Assembly: GCA_036499825.1 (NCBI GenBank)
Contig: DASYCZ010000035.1
Span: forward strand, 1 to 64,000
Reading direction: 5' to 3'
Source of the DNA: Paradevosia sp036499825
Lineage (GTDB): Bacteria > Pseudomonadota > Alphaproteobacteria > Rhizobiales > Devosiaceae
Length of the DNA stretch: 64,000 nt
Shown: positions 34,576-42,737 of the stretch, one piece after another
Layout: each line of letters begins with the position of its first letter
Position numbering within the stretch: the first letter of the stretch is position 1
Position numbers and translations under genes: made by a program
The notes under the pieces: model-generated
Told to the model about the DNA's origin: nothing
What the model saw: the letters and a program-made list of their open reading frames with translations, nothing else
The model's database searches: none

Positions 34576-35225
34576 GAGCCTTTCTCGCCGTCATCGCCCG
34601 TGACCTGAAACTGGCCACCCGCATCGGCGGCGACGCGCTGACGCTGGTGCTGTTCTTCGTCATGGTCGGCGTCATCGTGCCCTTCGCCATCGGCCCCGAC
34701 AGCGCGCAGCTGGCCAAGCTCGCCCCCGGCGTCGTCTGGATCGCCGCCTTCCTGTCGCTGCTGCTCGGCCTCGACCGGCTGTTCCGCAGCGATGCCGAGG
34801 ATGGCTCGCTGCAGCTCTTTCGCCATGCCGGCCTGCCGCTGGAGGCCATCGTTGCCGCAAAAGTGATTGCCCACTGGCTGCTTACGGCGCTGCCGCTGAT
34901 CATCGCGACGCCCGTGCTGGCGGTGCTGCTGGCCATGGACATGGAAAGCTGGCTGCGCACCGTGCTGTCGCTGCTGCTCGGCACCCCCGCCCTCACCGCG
35001 CTCGGCGCCATGGGCGCCGCCGTTACCGTATCGCTGCCGCGCGGTGGCCTGCTGGCCCCGGTGCTCATCCTGCCGCTGGCCCTGCCGGCCCTGATTTTCG
35101 GCAGCGCCGCCATCGCCGGGCAGCAGGCCGACAGCGCGCTGCTGTTCCTTGCGGCGATCAGTCTCGTACTTGTGACAGTCACCCCCTTCGCCGCAGCGCT
35201 TGCGCTCCGCGTAGCCGAGGATTAG
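34572..35225 (+). CDS. ccmB: Heme exporter protein CcmB
   Basis: A 217-residue membrane protein with six hydrophobic segments, the permease half of the CcmAB transporter. The first helix TLVLFFVMVGVIVPFAIGP, the conserved LLGLDRLFRSDAEDGSLQLF cytoplasmic loop and LPLALPALIFGSAA in the fifth helix are characteristic of CcmB. Four-base overlap with ccmA and an 11-base gap to ccmC. Confidence 0.95.
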   Translation: MRAFLAVIARDLKLATRIGGDALTLVLFFVMVGVIVPFAIGPDSAQLAKLAPGVVWIAAFLSLLLGLDRLFRSDAEDGSLQLFRHAGLPLEAIVAAKVIAHWLLTALPLIIATPVLAVLLAMDMESWLRTVLSLLLGTPALTALGAMGAAVTVSLPRGGLLAPVLILPLALPALIFGSAAIAGQQADSALLFLAAISLVLVTVTPFAAALALRVAED

Positions 35226-35236
35226 ATCGTTCCGCC

Positions 35237-36001
35237 ATGACCGTAGAAGCCGCACCCAAGCCCAACTGGTTCGCCCGTATCGCCAATCCCAGCCAGTTCC
35301 TGGGCTGGTCCCGCCGGCTCAACTGGCCGTTGGCGGTGCTGACGGCGATCCTTTTCGCCATCGGCCTTTATTACGCCTTCCTCGATTCGCCCCCCGACTA
35401 CCAGATGGGCGAAACCATCCGTATCATGTACATCCACGTACCCAACGCCTGGCTCAGCCAGTTCGTCTATGGGGTGATGTTCGTGTCGGCCCTGGGCAGC
35501 CTCGTCTGGCGCCATCCCATGGCCGATGTCTCCATGAAGGCCGCAGCCCCGCTCGGCGCCATCTTCACCGGCCTGGCGCTCTATACGGGCTCGCTCTGGG
35601 GGCGCCCGACCTGGGGCACCTTCTGGGAATGGGACGGGCGCATGACCTCGACGCTGGTGCTGTTCCTCATCTATCTGGGACTCATCGCCCTGTGGCGCGC
35701 CTTCGACGACCAGCTGCGCGCCGGCCGCATCGTCGCCGTCTTCACCCTCATCGGCTCGATCAATATCCCCATCGTCAAGTTCTCGGTCGACTGGTGGAAC
35801 ACCCTGCACCAGCCCGCCAGCGTTTTGACCATGGAGGGCCCGCACATGCCGGGCTCCATCCTGACGCCGCTGCTGGTCATGACCCTGGCCTTCACCGTGC
35901 TGTTCGCGGCCCTGCAGATCAAATCCATGCAGACCGAAGTCCGCCGCCGGCGCCTCCTGACCCTGCAGCGCCAGCGCGCCACCGAGGCAAGGAGCGCCTG
36001 A
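35237..36001 (+). CDS. ccmC: Heme transfer protein CcmC
   Basis: A 254-residue inner-membrane heme handling protein that attaches heme to CcmE. The tryptophan-rich WWD motif is WGTFWEWDGRMTS near residue 125, flanked by heme-ligand histidines in YIHVPNAWLSQ and SVDWWNTLHQPASV. Six membrane segments are visible. A basic cytoplasmic tail follows the last helix. Stop is one base before the ccmD start. Confidence 0.96.
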   Translation: MTVEAAPKPNWFARIANPSQFLGWSRRLNWPLAVLTAILFAIGLYYAFLDSPPDYQMGETIRIMYIHVPNAWLSQFVYGVMFVSALGSLVWRHPMADVSMKAAAPLGAIFTGLALYTGSLWGRPTWGTFWEWDGRMTSTLVLFLIYLGLIALWRAFDDQLRAGRIVAVFTLIGSINIPIVKFSVDWWNTLHQPASVLTMEGPHMPGSILTPLLVMTLAFTVLFAALQIKSMQTEVRRRRLLTLQRQRATEARSA

Positions 36002-36002
36002 C

Positions 36003-36173
36003 ATGGATCTGGGACCGCACGCCGTCTTCATCATCTGGGCCTATGTGGGCGCCGTCATCGTGGTGCTGGGGCTGATCGTTTTCGCCCTGCTTAATGGCCG
36101 GCGCGTCGAAGCCCGCATCGCCGCGCTCGAAGCGCAGGGTTTCCGCCGCCGCGCAGTGGAGCCGCGTCCTTGA
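36003..36173 (+). CDS. ccmD: Heme exporter protein CcmD
   Basis: A 56-residue protein with one membrane helix (AVFIIWAYVGAVIVVLGLIVFALL, residues 7-30) and a charged cytoplasmic tail RRVEARIAALEAQGFRRR. Size, topology, the H-A-x-FI-W-A-Y start and its place between ccmC and ccmG identify it. It stabilises holo-CcmE interaction with CcmC. The TGA stop overlaps the TTG start of ccmG. Confidence 0.93.
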   Translation: MDLGPHAVFIIWAYVGAVIVVLGLIVFALLNGRRVEARIAALEAQGFRRRAVEPRP

Positions 36174-36712
36174 AGAAAACCCGCCTGCTGCTGGTGCTGC
36201 TGCCGCTGGTGATCCTGGTTGGCCTGATCGCCATTTTCGCCAAAAGCCTCGATCGCGATCCCTCGCTGATCCAATCGGTGCTGATCGACAAGCCGGCGCC
36301 CGAATTCACCCTCGCCGCCGTGCCGGGCCTCAAACTGCCCGGCTTCGATACCGCCGCGCTCAAGGGCCAGGTGACGGTCGTCAACGTCTTTGCCAGCTGG
36401 TGCATCCCCTGCCGCCAGGAGCATCCCATGCTCATGAAGCTGAAGCAGGAAACCGGCGTCCGCATCTTCGGCATCAACCAGAAGGATGCCGCCGAGAACG
36501 CCACCAAGTTCCTCGCCGAGCTCGGCAATCCCTATGATGCGGTGGGTGGGGACACCGACAACCGCGTCTCCATCGACTGGGGCGTCTATGGCGTACCCGA
36601 AACCTTCGTGGTCAACCCCGAGGGTGTGGTCACCTTCAAGCATGTGGGGCCGATGTCGGCGGATGCCGTCGAGAACGAGATGAAGCCCGCCATCGCCAAG
36701 GCCGCCGGCTAA
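36170..36712 (+). CDS. ccmG: Thiol:disulfide interchange protein CcmG (DsbE)
   Basis: A 180-residue membrane-anchored periplasmic thioredoxin that keeps apocytochrome c cysteines reduced for heme ligation. The anchor is LLLVLLPLVILVGLIAIF; the active site is NVFASWCIPCRQEHP (C-x2-C), with the conserved VYGVPETFVVNPEG cis-proline region. Start is TTG sharing bases with the ccmD stop (TTGA), with MKKTRLL as a normal N-terminus. The stop TAA lies at the edge of a RIME-like repeat. Confidence 0.95.
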   Translation: MKKTRLLLVLLPLVILVGLIAIFAKSLDRDPSLIQSVLIDKPAPEFTLAAVPGLKLPGFDTAALKGQVTVVNVFASWCIPCRQEHPMLMKLKQETGVRIFGINQKDAAENATKFLAELGNPYDAVGGDTDNRVSIDWGVYGVPETFVVNPEGVVTFKHVGPMSADAVENEMKPAIAKAAG

Positions 36713-36811
36713 AGCGTTTCAGGAAGAGTGGATGCCACTTTTCCGCATCGAACACGCGATCAAACAAAGACTTGGAGTGTTGGTTTTGATGCAGTCAAAA
36801 CCAACACTCTA
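36709..36811 (+). repeat. RIME-like intergenic repeat, copy C (diverged)
   Basis: Same layout as copy B but its end is CTAAAGCG, and the 3' arm is changed to the hairpin AGTGTTGGTTTTGATGCAG / CAAAACCAACACT, so compensating changes keep the fold. The CTAA at its left edge contains the ccmG stop codon. Confidence 0.8.
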
Positions 36812-36865
36812 CCGGAACGCCCCTTCGCCGCACGCGTTGTGTTGTGGCAAACGAAGGAGGATTCC

Positions 36866-37237
36866 ATGGACAGTCTGCCTCGTGACATCCATATCGGCAT
36901 GAAGGTCTTCGACAACCGGCACAACCGCATCGGCGTGGTCGACGATTTCAAGCTCAGCGACGAAGATCCGGACCGCGAGGGCCCCGAAACCTCGGACGTT
37001 AACCCGATGGACCGCGAAGGCGACGATAGCCTGGTGGGCATCCTGGCGGGCGTCTTCGATCCCGACGACGTCCCGCAGGAACTACAGGACCGGCTGCTGC
37101 GCGAAGGCTATGTGCGCATCGACGCCGACGGCCTGTTCGCGGCGGATCGCTACATCCTGCCCGAACAGATCGCCTCGGCTGGCGAAGACGAGCTTCGGCT
37201 CAATGTCGAGAAATCCCAGCTGATCAAGCGGCACTGA
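36866..37237 (+). CDS. PRC-barrel / DUF2171-like protein
   Basis: A 123-residue acidic soluble protein. The N-terminus RDIHIGMKVFDNRHNRIGVVDDFKLSDED is the PRC-barrel/DUF2171 pattern (switch from environment-sensing barrel), and the second half holds EGYVRIDADGLFAADRYILPEQIASAGEDELRLNVEKSQLIKRH, matching the usual close of such proteins (HYIP..V..V..D.V.L). A central acidic linker DEDPDREGPETSDVNPMDREGDD is an insertion. AAGGAGG five bases before ATG fixes the start. Function of the family is unclear; some bind to RNA or membranes. It follows ccmG across a repeat. Confidence 0.7.
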   Translation: MDSLPRDIHIGMKVFDNRHNRIGVVDDFKLSDEDPDREGPETSDVNPMDREGDDSLVGILAGVFDPDDVPQELQDRLLREGYVRIDADGLFAADRYILPEQIASAGEDELRLNVEKSQLIKRH

Positions 37238-37243
37238 GCACAC

Positions 37244-37271
37244 CCTCATCCGGCGCACGCGCCGGGTGAGG
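37244..37271. terminator. Bidirectional hairpin between convergent genes
   Basis: CCTCATCCGGCGC (37244-37256) pairs with GCGCCGGGTGAGG (37259-37271), 12 of 13 as Watson-Crick with one wobble. It lies between the PRC-barrel gene and yciB. No T-run follows, but the stem is strong. Confidence 0.5.
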
Positions 37272-37277
37272 ACAGCT

Positions 37278-37931
37278 TCAGGCGCCCGGCGCCTCGGTTA
37301 CCTCGGCCGGCGGTGCGTATTTGGTCAGGACCGGCAGCTGGAACATGGCGAAGATGACGGTGAGCGGCATGGTGGCCCACACCTTGAAAGTCACCCAGTA
37401 GTCCGGGAACATTCGCCACACGATCTCATTGAGCGCCGCCAGGACGAAAAAGAAGATGCCCCAGCGCACGGTGAGGATGAACCAGCCTTGCGGTTCCAGC
37501 TTATAGACCTCGCCGAATACGTATTTCAGCAGCGACTGGCGGAACAACAGGCCGCCGAGCAGGATGAAGCCGAACAACGCATTCACGAAGGTCGGCTTCA
37601 TCTTGATGAAGGTCGTATCGTGGAAATAGAAGGTCAGCGCCCCAAAGATCAGAACGCCGATGGCGGTGACCAGCGGCATTACGGCGATCTTTCCGAGCAG
37701 CATCTTGCTCAGCACCAACGACACCACCATGGCGATCATGAAGAAGAACGTCGCCGGATAGAGCGGATCGTCGAACCCCGAAAAGAACGGGATGGCCTTG
37801 ATCAGCCTGTCGCCCAGCGCATTGGCGACGAAGAACACCACCAGCGGGCCCAGCTCCAGCGCCAGCTTGACGGCCTGCGGTTTGAATTCTTCCCAGCTGA
37901 TGTCGTCGCTCTTGGCTTTTTCCGTGGTCAT
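37278..37931 (-). CDS. yciB: Inner membrane septation protein A (YciB/IspZ)
   Basis: A 217-residue polytopic membrane protein with five or six helices. Conserved pieces: ALELGPLVVFFVANALGDRL in the first helix, FYFHDTTFIKMKPTFVNALFGFILLGGL, and LNEIVWRMFPDYWVTFKVWATMPLTVIFAMFQLPVL at the end. The family takes part in cell envelope growth and division. Four-base ATGA overlap with the ftsY stop makes it the last gene of dapF-mtaB-ftsY-yciB. Confidence 0.93.
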   Translation of the reverse strand: MTTEKAKSDDISWEEFKPQAVKLALELGPLVVFFVANALGDRLIKAIPFFSGFDDPLYPATFFFMIAMVVSLVLSKMLLGKIAVMPLVTAIGVLIFGALTFYFHDTTFIKMKPTFVNALFGFILLGGLLFRQSLLKYVFGEVYKLEPQGWFILTVRWGIFFFVLAALNEIVWRMFPDYWVTFKVWATMPLTVIFAMFQLPVLTKYAPPAEVTEAPGA

Positions 37932-39211
37932 GTCTCGTCCTTGCCGGCGATGGCGGCAGCGAAATCGCTGGCCCTGAACGCCTGGAGATCGTCGACGCCC
38001 TCGCCGACCCCGATGAAATGCACCGGCAGGGCGAACTTGCGGGCGATGGCGACCAGAATACCGCCACGGGCCGTACCGTCCAGCTTGGTCATCACCAGGC
38101 CCGTGACCCCGGCACGTTTACCGAAGATTTCGACCTGATTTAAGGCATTCTGCCCGGTGGTGGCGTCGAGCGTCAAAAGCACCGCATGCGGCGCCGTGGC
38201 GTCGACCTTGCGGATGACGCGCACGATCTTTTCGAGTTCGCTCATCAATTCGTCGCGGTTCTGCAACCGCCCGGCGGTATCGATGATGAGGACATCGCGC
38301 CCCTCGGCCCGCGCCTCGGTGACCGCATCGAAGGCCAGGCCCGAGGCGTCCGAACCGGCCGGGCGCGTGATGACGGGCGCATTGGTGCGCTGTCCCCAGA
38401 CCTGCAGCTGCTCGATGGCGGCGGCGCGGAAAGTGTCGCCGGCCGCCAGCATGACCGAGCGGCCCTCGGCGGCGAGCTTTTGCGCCAGTTTGCCGATGGT
38501 GGTGGTCTTGCCCGAGCCGTTGACGCCCACCATCAGGATGACGAAGGGCTTGCGGCCCCGATCGATGACCAGCGGCCGGGCCACCGGCCCCAGTACCTTC
38601 TCGACCTCGGCCCTCAGGATCGCCCGCACCTCGTCGCCGCTGACATCGCGATCGAAGCGGTCGCGGCGCAACGTGTCGGTGATGGACGTTGCCGTCTCGA
38701 TGCCGAAATCGGCCTGCAGCAGCAGATCCTCGAATTCGTCGAGCATGGCCGCATCGAGCTTGCGCTTGGTGAAGACCGCCGTGATGCCGCCGGTCAGCTG
38801 GTCCGAGGAGCGCTTGAGACCCGAGGCGAGGCGCGCGAACCAGCCCTGCCGCACGGGCGGCACGGGCGTCGGCGCCACCGGCTCGGGCGGCGCGGCGGCG
38901 ACCGCATCCTCGATCGCCTCCACATAGGCCGGGGTGGTTTCGGGCGGGCCGGCGAGGACCGGATGATGATCCGTCTGGCCCTGCGGCACCAGGCCTTCGG
39001 CGCGCTCGCTCTCGACTTCGTCCCGGACTTCCTGCGGGTTGGCCCGTTCGGGCTCGACGGGCAGCACTTCCGAGGCCGGAACGAATTCCGGTGGCAACGG
39101 CGCCGCCTCCGGCGCGACAGGCGCCGGTACGATGGGCTCAGGTGCAACTGGCGCCGGCTGCTGACGGCCGAACAGCCGCCCCAGCAGGCCTGGTTTCTTT
39201 TGTTCGCTCAT
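37928..39211 (-). CDS. ftsY: Signal recognition particle receptor FtsY
   Basis: A 427-residue GTPase that docks SRP-ribosome complexes at the inner membrane. The N-terminal 120 residues are an acidic and proline-rich A domain (APVAPEPIVPAPVAPEAAP, then many E), followed by the NG domains: GVNGSGKTTTIGKLA (G1), DTFRAAAIEQLQVW, DTAGRLQNRDEL (G3), TKLDGTARGG (G4). It starts in ATGA overlap with the mtaB stop. Its partner Ffh is encoded 6 kb upstream. Confidence 0.97.
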   Translation of the reverse strand: MSEQKKPGLLGRLFGRQQPAPVAPEPIVPAPVAPEAAPLPPEFVPASEVLPVEPERANPQEVRDEVESERAEGLVPQGQTDHHPVLAGPPETTPAYVEAIEDAVAAAPPEPVAPTPVPPVRQGWFARLASGLKRSSDQLTGGITAVFTKRKLDAAMLDEFEDLLLQADFGIETATSITDTLRRDRFDRDVSGDEVRAILRAEVEKVLGPVARPLVIDRGRKPFVILMVGVNGSGKTTTIGKLAQKLAAEGRSVMLAAGDTFRAAAIEQLQVWGQRTNAPVITRPAGSDASGLAFDAVTEARAEGRDVLIIDTAGRLQNRDELMSELEKIVRVIRKVDATAPHAVLLTLDATTGQNALNQVEIFGKRAGVTGLVMTKLDGTARGGILVAIARKFALPVHFIGVGEGVDDLQAFRASDFAAAIAGKDET

Positions 39212-40473
39212 GCGGCCATCTCGATGGCTTGCCCCACCAGCCCGTCGGCCGAGACGGAGCCGATGCGTACCGGCACGATGCGGCCGGCTTCGATACCCGG
39301 CACCGCCACCGGGACGAACTGCTCGGTGCGCCCAAGGCCCTGGCGCTCGACCAGAACGCTTTCGATCTGCCCGACGCGGCTGTTGCAGAGCTTGGCGAAT
39401 TGCCTGTCGCCAGCCGCCCGCAACACGGCGGCGCGTTCGCGCGCCACGCGCTTGTCGACCTGCGGCATGCGCGCCGCCGGCGTGCCCGGACGCGGCGAAT
39501 AGGGAAAGACGTGCAGATAGGTCAGCTCGGCCTCGGTCACGATAGCGAGGGTATTTTCGAACATCTCATCGGTTTCGGTCGGAAAGCCCGCGATGATATC
39601 GGCGCCGAACACCATGTCGGGCCTGAGGCTGCGGAATTTCTCCACCACGTCCAGCGCCTCGGCGCGGCTGTGACGGCGCTTCATGCGCTTGAGGATCATG
39701 TCGTCGCCCGATTGCAGCGACAGGTGCAGATGCGGCATGAGCCTGCGGTCCGATTGCATGGCGTCATAAAGCGCCTGATCGGCCTCGATGGAATCGATGG
39801 AAGATATGCGCAGGCGCCTGAGGTCCGGCACATGGCGCAGGATCGATTGCGTCAACTTGCCCAGCGTCGGCGCACCCGGCAGGTCTGGACCATAAGAGGT
39901 GATGTCGACGCCGGTCAGCACCACTTCGCCATAGCCGTTGCCCACCAGGCGCTTGATCTGCTCGACCACGGCGCCCATCGGCACCGAGCGCGACGGTCCG
40001 CGCCCGAACGGGATGATGCAGAAGGTGCAGCGATGATCGCAGCCATTCTGCACCTGCACGAAAGCCCGGGCCCGCCCGTCCATGCCCTCGATCAGATGAC
40101 CGGCGGTTTCCCGCACGCTCATGATGTCGTTGACCTGCACCTTGTCGTTGAGCGGCACCCCGAAGGCCATGGGCTGGTAGCTTTCGGCCTTCATCTTGTC
40201 GGCATTGCCGATGACGAGGTCGACTTCGGGCATGTCGCCGAAACTGCGCGCCTCGGTCTGGGCGGCGCAGCCGGTGACGATGATCTTGGCGTCGGGATGC
40301 TCGCGCCGGGCCTTGCGGATCGATTGCCTGGCCTGGCGCACCGCTTCCGCCGTCACCGCGCAGGTGTTGACGATGATGGCGTTGGAAAGCCCGGCCTTCT
40401 CTGCCTCGGCCTTCATCACCTCGGATTCATAGGCATTGAGGCGGCAGCCGAATGTCAGCGTCTCGACCGCCAT
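39208..40473 (-). CDS. mtaB: tRNA t6A37 methylthiotransferase MtaB
   Basis: A 421-residue radical SAM enzyme that adds a methylthio group to t6A37 of ANN-decoding tRNAs. The N-terminal MTTase domain supplies three cluster cysteines (TFGCRLNAYES, VNTCAVT, TGCAAQ), the radical SAM cluster is CDHRCTFCIIPFGRG near residue 145, with LTGVDITSYG and HLHLSLQSGDD following, and a TRAM domain ends the protein. ATG overlaps the dapF TGA by one base; the in-frame sequence upstream is a shadow of dapF. Confidence 0.95.
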   Translation of the reverse strand: MAVETLTFGCRLNAYESEVMKAEAEKAGLSNAIIVNTCAVTAEAVRQARQSIRKARREHPDAKIIVTGCAAQTEARSFGDMPEVDLVIGNADKMKAESYQPMAFGVPLNDKVQVNDIMSVRETAGHLIEGMDGRARAFVQVQNGCDHRCTFCIIPFGRGPSRSVPMGAVVEQIKRLVGNGYGEVVLTGVDITSYGPDLPGAPTLGKLTQSILRHVPDLRRLRISSIDSIEADQALYDAMQSDRRLMPHLHLSLQSGDDMILKRMKRRHSRAEALDVVEKFRSLRPDMVFGADIIAGFPTETDEMFENTLAIVTEAELTYLHVFPYSPRPGTPAARMPQVDKRVARERAAVLRAAGDRQFAKLCNSRVGQIESVLVERQGLGRTEQFVPVAVPGIEAGRIVPVRIGSVSADGLVGQAIEMAA

Positions 40474-41351
40474 CAGGCCACGTCCTGCCGCGCCCGCGCC
40501 CATGCGCCGGTCAGGGGATCGAACCGGCCGGAAAATTCCAGTTCCGCCGGGCCGGTCAGCACCACATGGTCGTCGGCGCGCCATTCGATCAGGAGATTAC
40601 CGCCCGGCAACGTCACCGTCGCCTTGCGGGCGGTGCGCCTGGTTCGTGCGCCATTGACCAGCGCCGCGCAGGCGGCGGTGCCGCAGGCCCGCGTCAGCCC
40701 GGCGCCGCGTTCCCAGGTCCTCAGGATGATGTGGTCGGGAGCCACGACCTGCGCGATCGAGATATTGGCGCGCTCGGGGAAGATCGGATGGTTCTCCAGC
40801 AGCGGCCCGAACCGGTCGAGCGCATAACTCCAGACATCGTCCTCGACCCAGAAGGTCGCATGCGGATTGCCCATCGAGGCGACCGAAGGCGTGTGCAGCA
40901 CCGGCGCATCGATCGGACCGATCTGCAATTCGATGCCGGTGGTGTCGGCGAATTCCTCGGCCAGCGGAATATCCTGCCAGCCGAAACGCGGCTTGCCCAT
41001 ATCCACCGCGATCAGCCCGTCGGCATGCTCCTCGCCGGTGAGGATACCGGCCAGCGTTTCGAACACGAACTGCCTCTGCCCGCTCTCGGCGCTCAATGCC
41101 TGCACCACGCAGCGCATGCCATTGCCGCAGGCCTGCGCCAGCGAGCCGTCGGAATTGATGATCTCGACGTAATTGGCGGTGCCGGGCGTGCGCGGATCAT
41201 GAATGGCCATGATCTGGTCGAACTTGGTGGCGGCCTCGGCATTGATGGCGATCGCCGCCGCCGGGGTAACGCGATCGGCACGGCCGCGCATGTCGGCAAC
41301 GATGATTTCGTTGCCGAGTCCGTTCATCTTCAAAAACGGCGCGTCGCTCAT
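40473..41351 (-). CDS. dapF: Diaminopimelate epimerase
   Basis: A 292-residue PLP-independent epimerase converting LL- to meso-diaminopimelate for lysine and peptidoglycan. The two catalytic cysteines lie in ACGNGMRC (about residue 77) and ACGTAAC (about 224). FLKMNGLGNEIIV is the usual N-terminus; GAGG seven bases before the ATG supports it. First gene of the overlapping operon with mtaB, ftsY and yciB. Confidence 0.96.
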   Translation of the reverse strand: MSDAPFLKMNGLGNEIIVADMRGRADRVTPAAAIAINAEAATKFDQIMAIHDPRTPGTANYVEIINSDGSLAQACGNGMRCVVQALSAESGQRQFVFETLAGILTGEEHADGLIAVDMGKPRFGWQDIPLAEEFADTTGIELQIGPIDAPVLHTPSVASMGNPHATFWVEDDVWSYALDRFGPLLENHPIFPERANISIAQVVAPDHIILRTWERGAGLTRACGTAACAALVNGARTRRTARKATVTLPGGNLLIEWRADDHVVLTGPAELEFSGRFDPLTGAWARARQDVA

Positions 41352-41394
41352 TGGTCCTCGGGCCCTGTTCAAGCCCTATATGGCGGAATTGCCC

Positions 41395-41444
41395 GGCAAT
41401 TGCCAGTGGTCGGCCCGTCGCGGGCAATTTGCCTAAAATTTTAG
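41395..41444. promoter_or_regulatory. Two short palindromes in the dapF / acyltransferase divergent region
   Basis: GGCAATTGCC (41395-41404) and CTAAAATTTTAG (41433-41444) are perfect palindromes. The second is strikingly AT-rich and may mark promoter -10 regions facing either way. Confidence 0.3.
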
Positions 41445-41558
41445 ACGATTGGCACGGAGCTTCGAAACAGGAACCGCCTACAACGAGCCATCGATCCTTA
41501 ACCAGTTCGGCGCTGCGATCGGATGAAACCGAACCGTTGCGCTAGACTAGGAACCGTC

Positions 41559-42737
41559 ATGTCCGAGACCCTCGTCGCTGCTGCCGAACCGACCGCCGCC
41601 AGGACCCGCGCCCTCGCCGCCGCGACGCGCCATACGCTCGACACCGTTTCCGAATGTGCCTGGCAGCGCCTTTGTGGCGAGGCCGCCGAACCCAACGCTT
41701 TCTATGCCCCCGGCTTCACGGTTCCGGCCGCCGCCTTCGCCCAGGGCGGCCATGGCGCCGATGCCCTGTGCGTCGAGGATGGCGAGCGCCTGATCGGCTT
41801 CCTGCCGGTGACCAGCGCCTTGCGGGCCTATGGCTTGCCGATCCCGGCCCTGGTCGGCACCGTCCCCTATGCGGTGCTGGGCTCCCCCCTTCTTGTCCCC
41901 GACCGCGCCGCCTTTGCGGCCGGCCGCCTGCTCGATGCGGCGGCGGCAACCGGCGCCCGGCTGCTGGTGCTCCCCAAGCTCGATCTCGACGGCCCCGCGA
42001 TGGCTGGCCTCGCGGCCGCTGCCGAACGGCGCGGCCTCACCGCCCTTATCCATGGCGAACACCAGCGCGCCGCCCTGGCGGTGCCGGACGATGCCGAAAC
42101 TTATCTCCGCGCCGGCATGGGCGCGAAAAAACTCAAGGAACTGCGCCGCCAGGGGCATCGCCTCGACGAGGAAGGCACGGTGGCCTTCGCCAGCGCCCAC
42201 AGCCCCGACGCCGTGGCGCCGGCCCTCACCCGCTTCCTCGAACTCGAAGCGCGCGGCTGGAAGGGCAAGCGCGGCACCGGGCTCGGCCAGAGCGAGGGCG
42301 ATACCCGCTTCATCCGCACCGCCGCCACCACGCTGGCCAGCAAGGGCGACTTCGAGGTGCTTGAAATGACCCTTGACGGCCGCCCCATAGCCTCCGGCCT
42401 CATCATCCGCCAGCAGAACACGGCGCTGTTCTTCAAGATCGCCTATGACGAAGCCTATGCGCGCTTCTCGCCCGGCGTCCAATTGACCGTGGAGCTGACG
42501 CGCCGCCTCGTCGAGGACCCGGCGATCACCTATGCGGATTCCACCGCCCTGCCCGGCCACCCCATGATCGACCATGTGTGGCGCGAACGCCGCCGCGTCG
42601 GCGACGTCCTCATTCCGACCAGGCCCGGTATTGCGGGGCCTGCCCTTGCCCGTCTCGTCATCGCCCGCCATCGGGCCCGCGACGAGGCCAAGCACCTTGT
42701 TCATGCCTTCAAGAAATTCCGGGAGAAAAGCCGATGA
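41559..42737 (+). CDS. CelD/BcsL-like GNAT acyltransferase (Acetyltransf_6)
   Basis: A 392-residue protein with two GNAT-like halves. The C-terminal half has the Acetyltransf_6 pattern: RAGMGAKKLKELRRQGHRLDEEG (about residues 190-212), LELEARGWKGKRGTG, EVLEMTLDGRPIASGLIIRQQNTALFFKIAYDEAYARFSPGVQL, and a final DSTALPGHPMIDHVWRERR. The first half (FYAPGFTVPAAAF, LPVTSALRAYGLPIPALVGT) resembles the structural non-catalytic domain. Relatives are called CelD or BcsL and were linked to cellulose or other exopolysaccharide synthesis, without biochemical proof. The upstream AGGAA and the alignment support ATG 41559. It ends in an ATGA overlap with the cupin-like gene. Confidence 0.8.
   Translation: MSETLVAAAEPTAARTRALAAATRHTLDTVSECAWQRLCGEAAEPNAFYAPGFTVPAAAFAQGGHGADALCVEDGERLIGFLPVTSALRAYGLPIPALVGTVPYAVLGSPLLVPDRAAFAAGRLLDAAAATGARLLVLPKLDLDGPAMAGLAAAAERRGLTALIHGEHQRAALAVPDDAETYLRAGMGAKKLKELRRQGHRLDEEGTVAFASAHSPDAVAPALTRFLELEARGWKGKRGTGLGQSEGDTRFIRTAATTLASKGDFEVLEMTLDGRPIASGLIIRQQNTALFFKIAYDEAYARFSPGVQLTVELTRRLVEDPAITYADSTALPGHPMIDHVWRERRRVGDVLIPTRPGIAGPALARLVIARHRARDEAKHLVHAFKKFREKSR

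Noticed and set aside
41449..41465. Second sigma54-like promoter TTGGCACGGAGCTTCGA before the first CelD-like gene
   Set aside because: The -24 half is perfect but the invariant GC at -12 is CG, so RpoN binding is unlikely.
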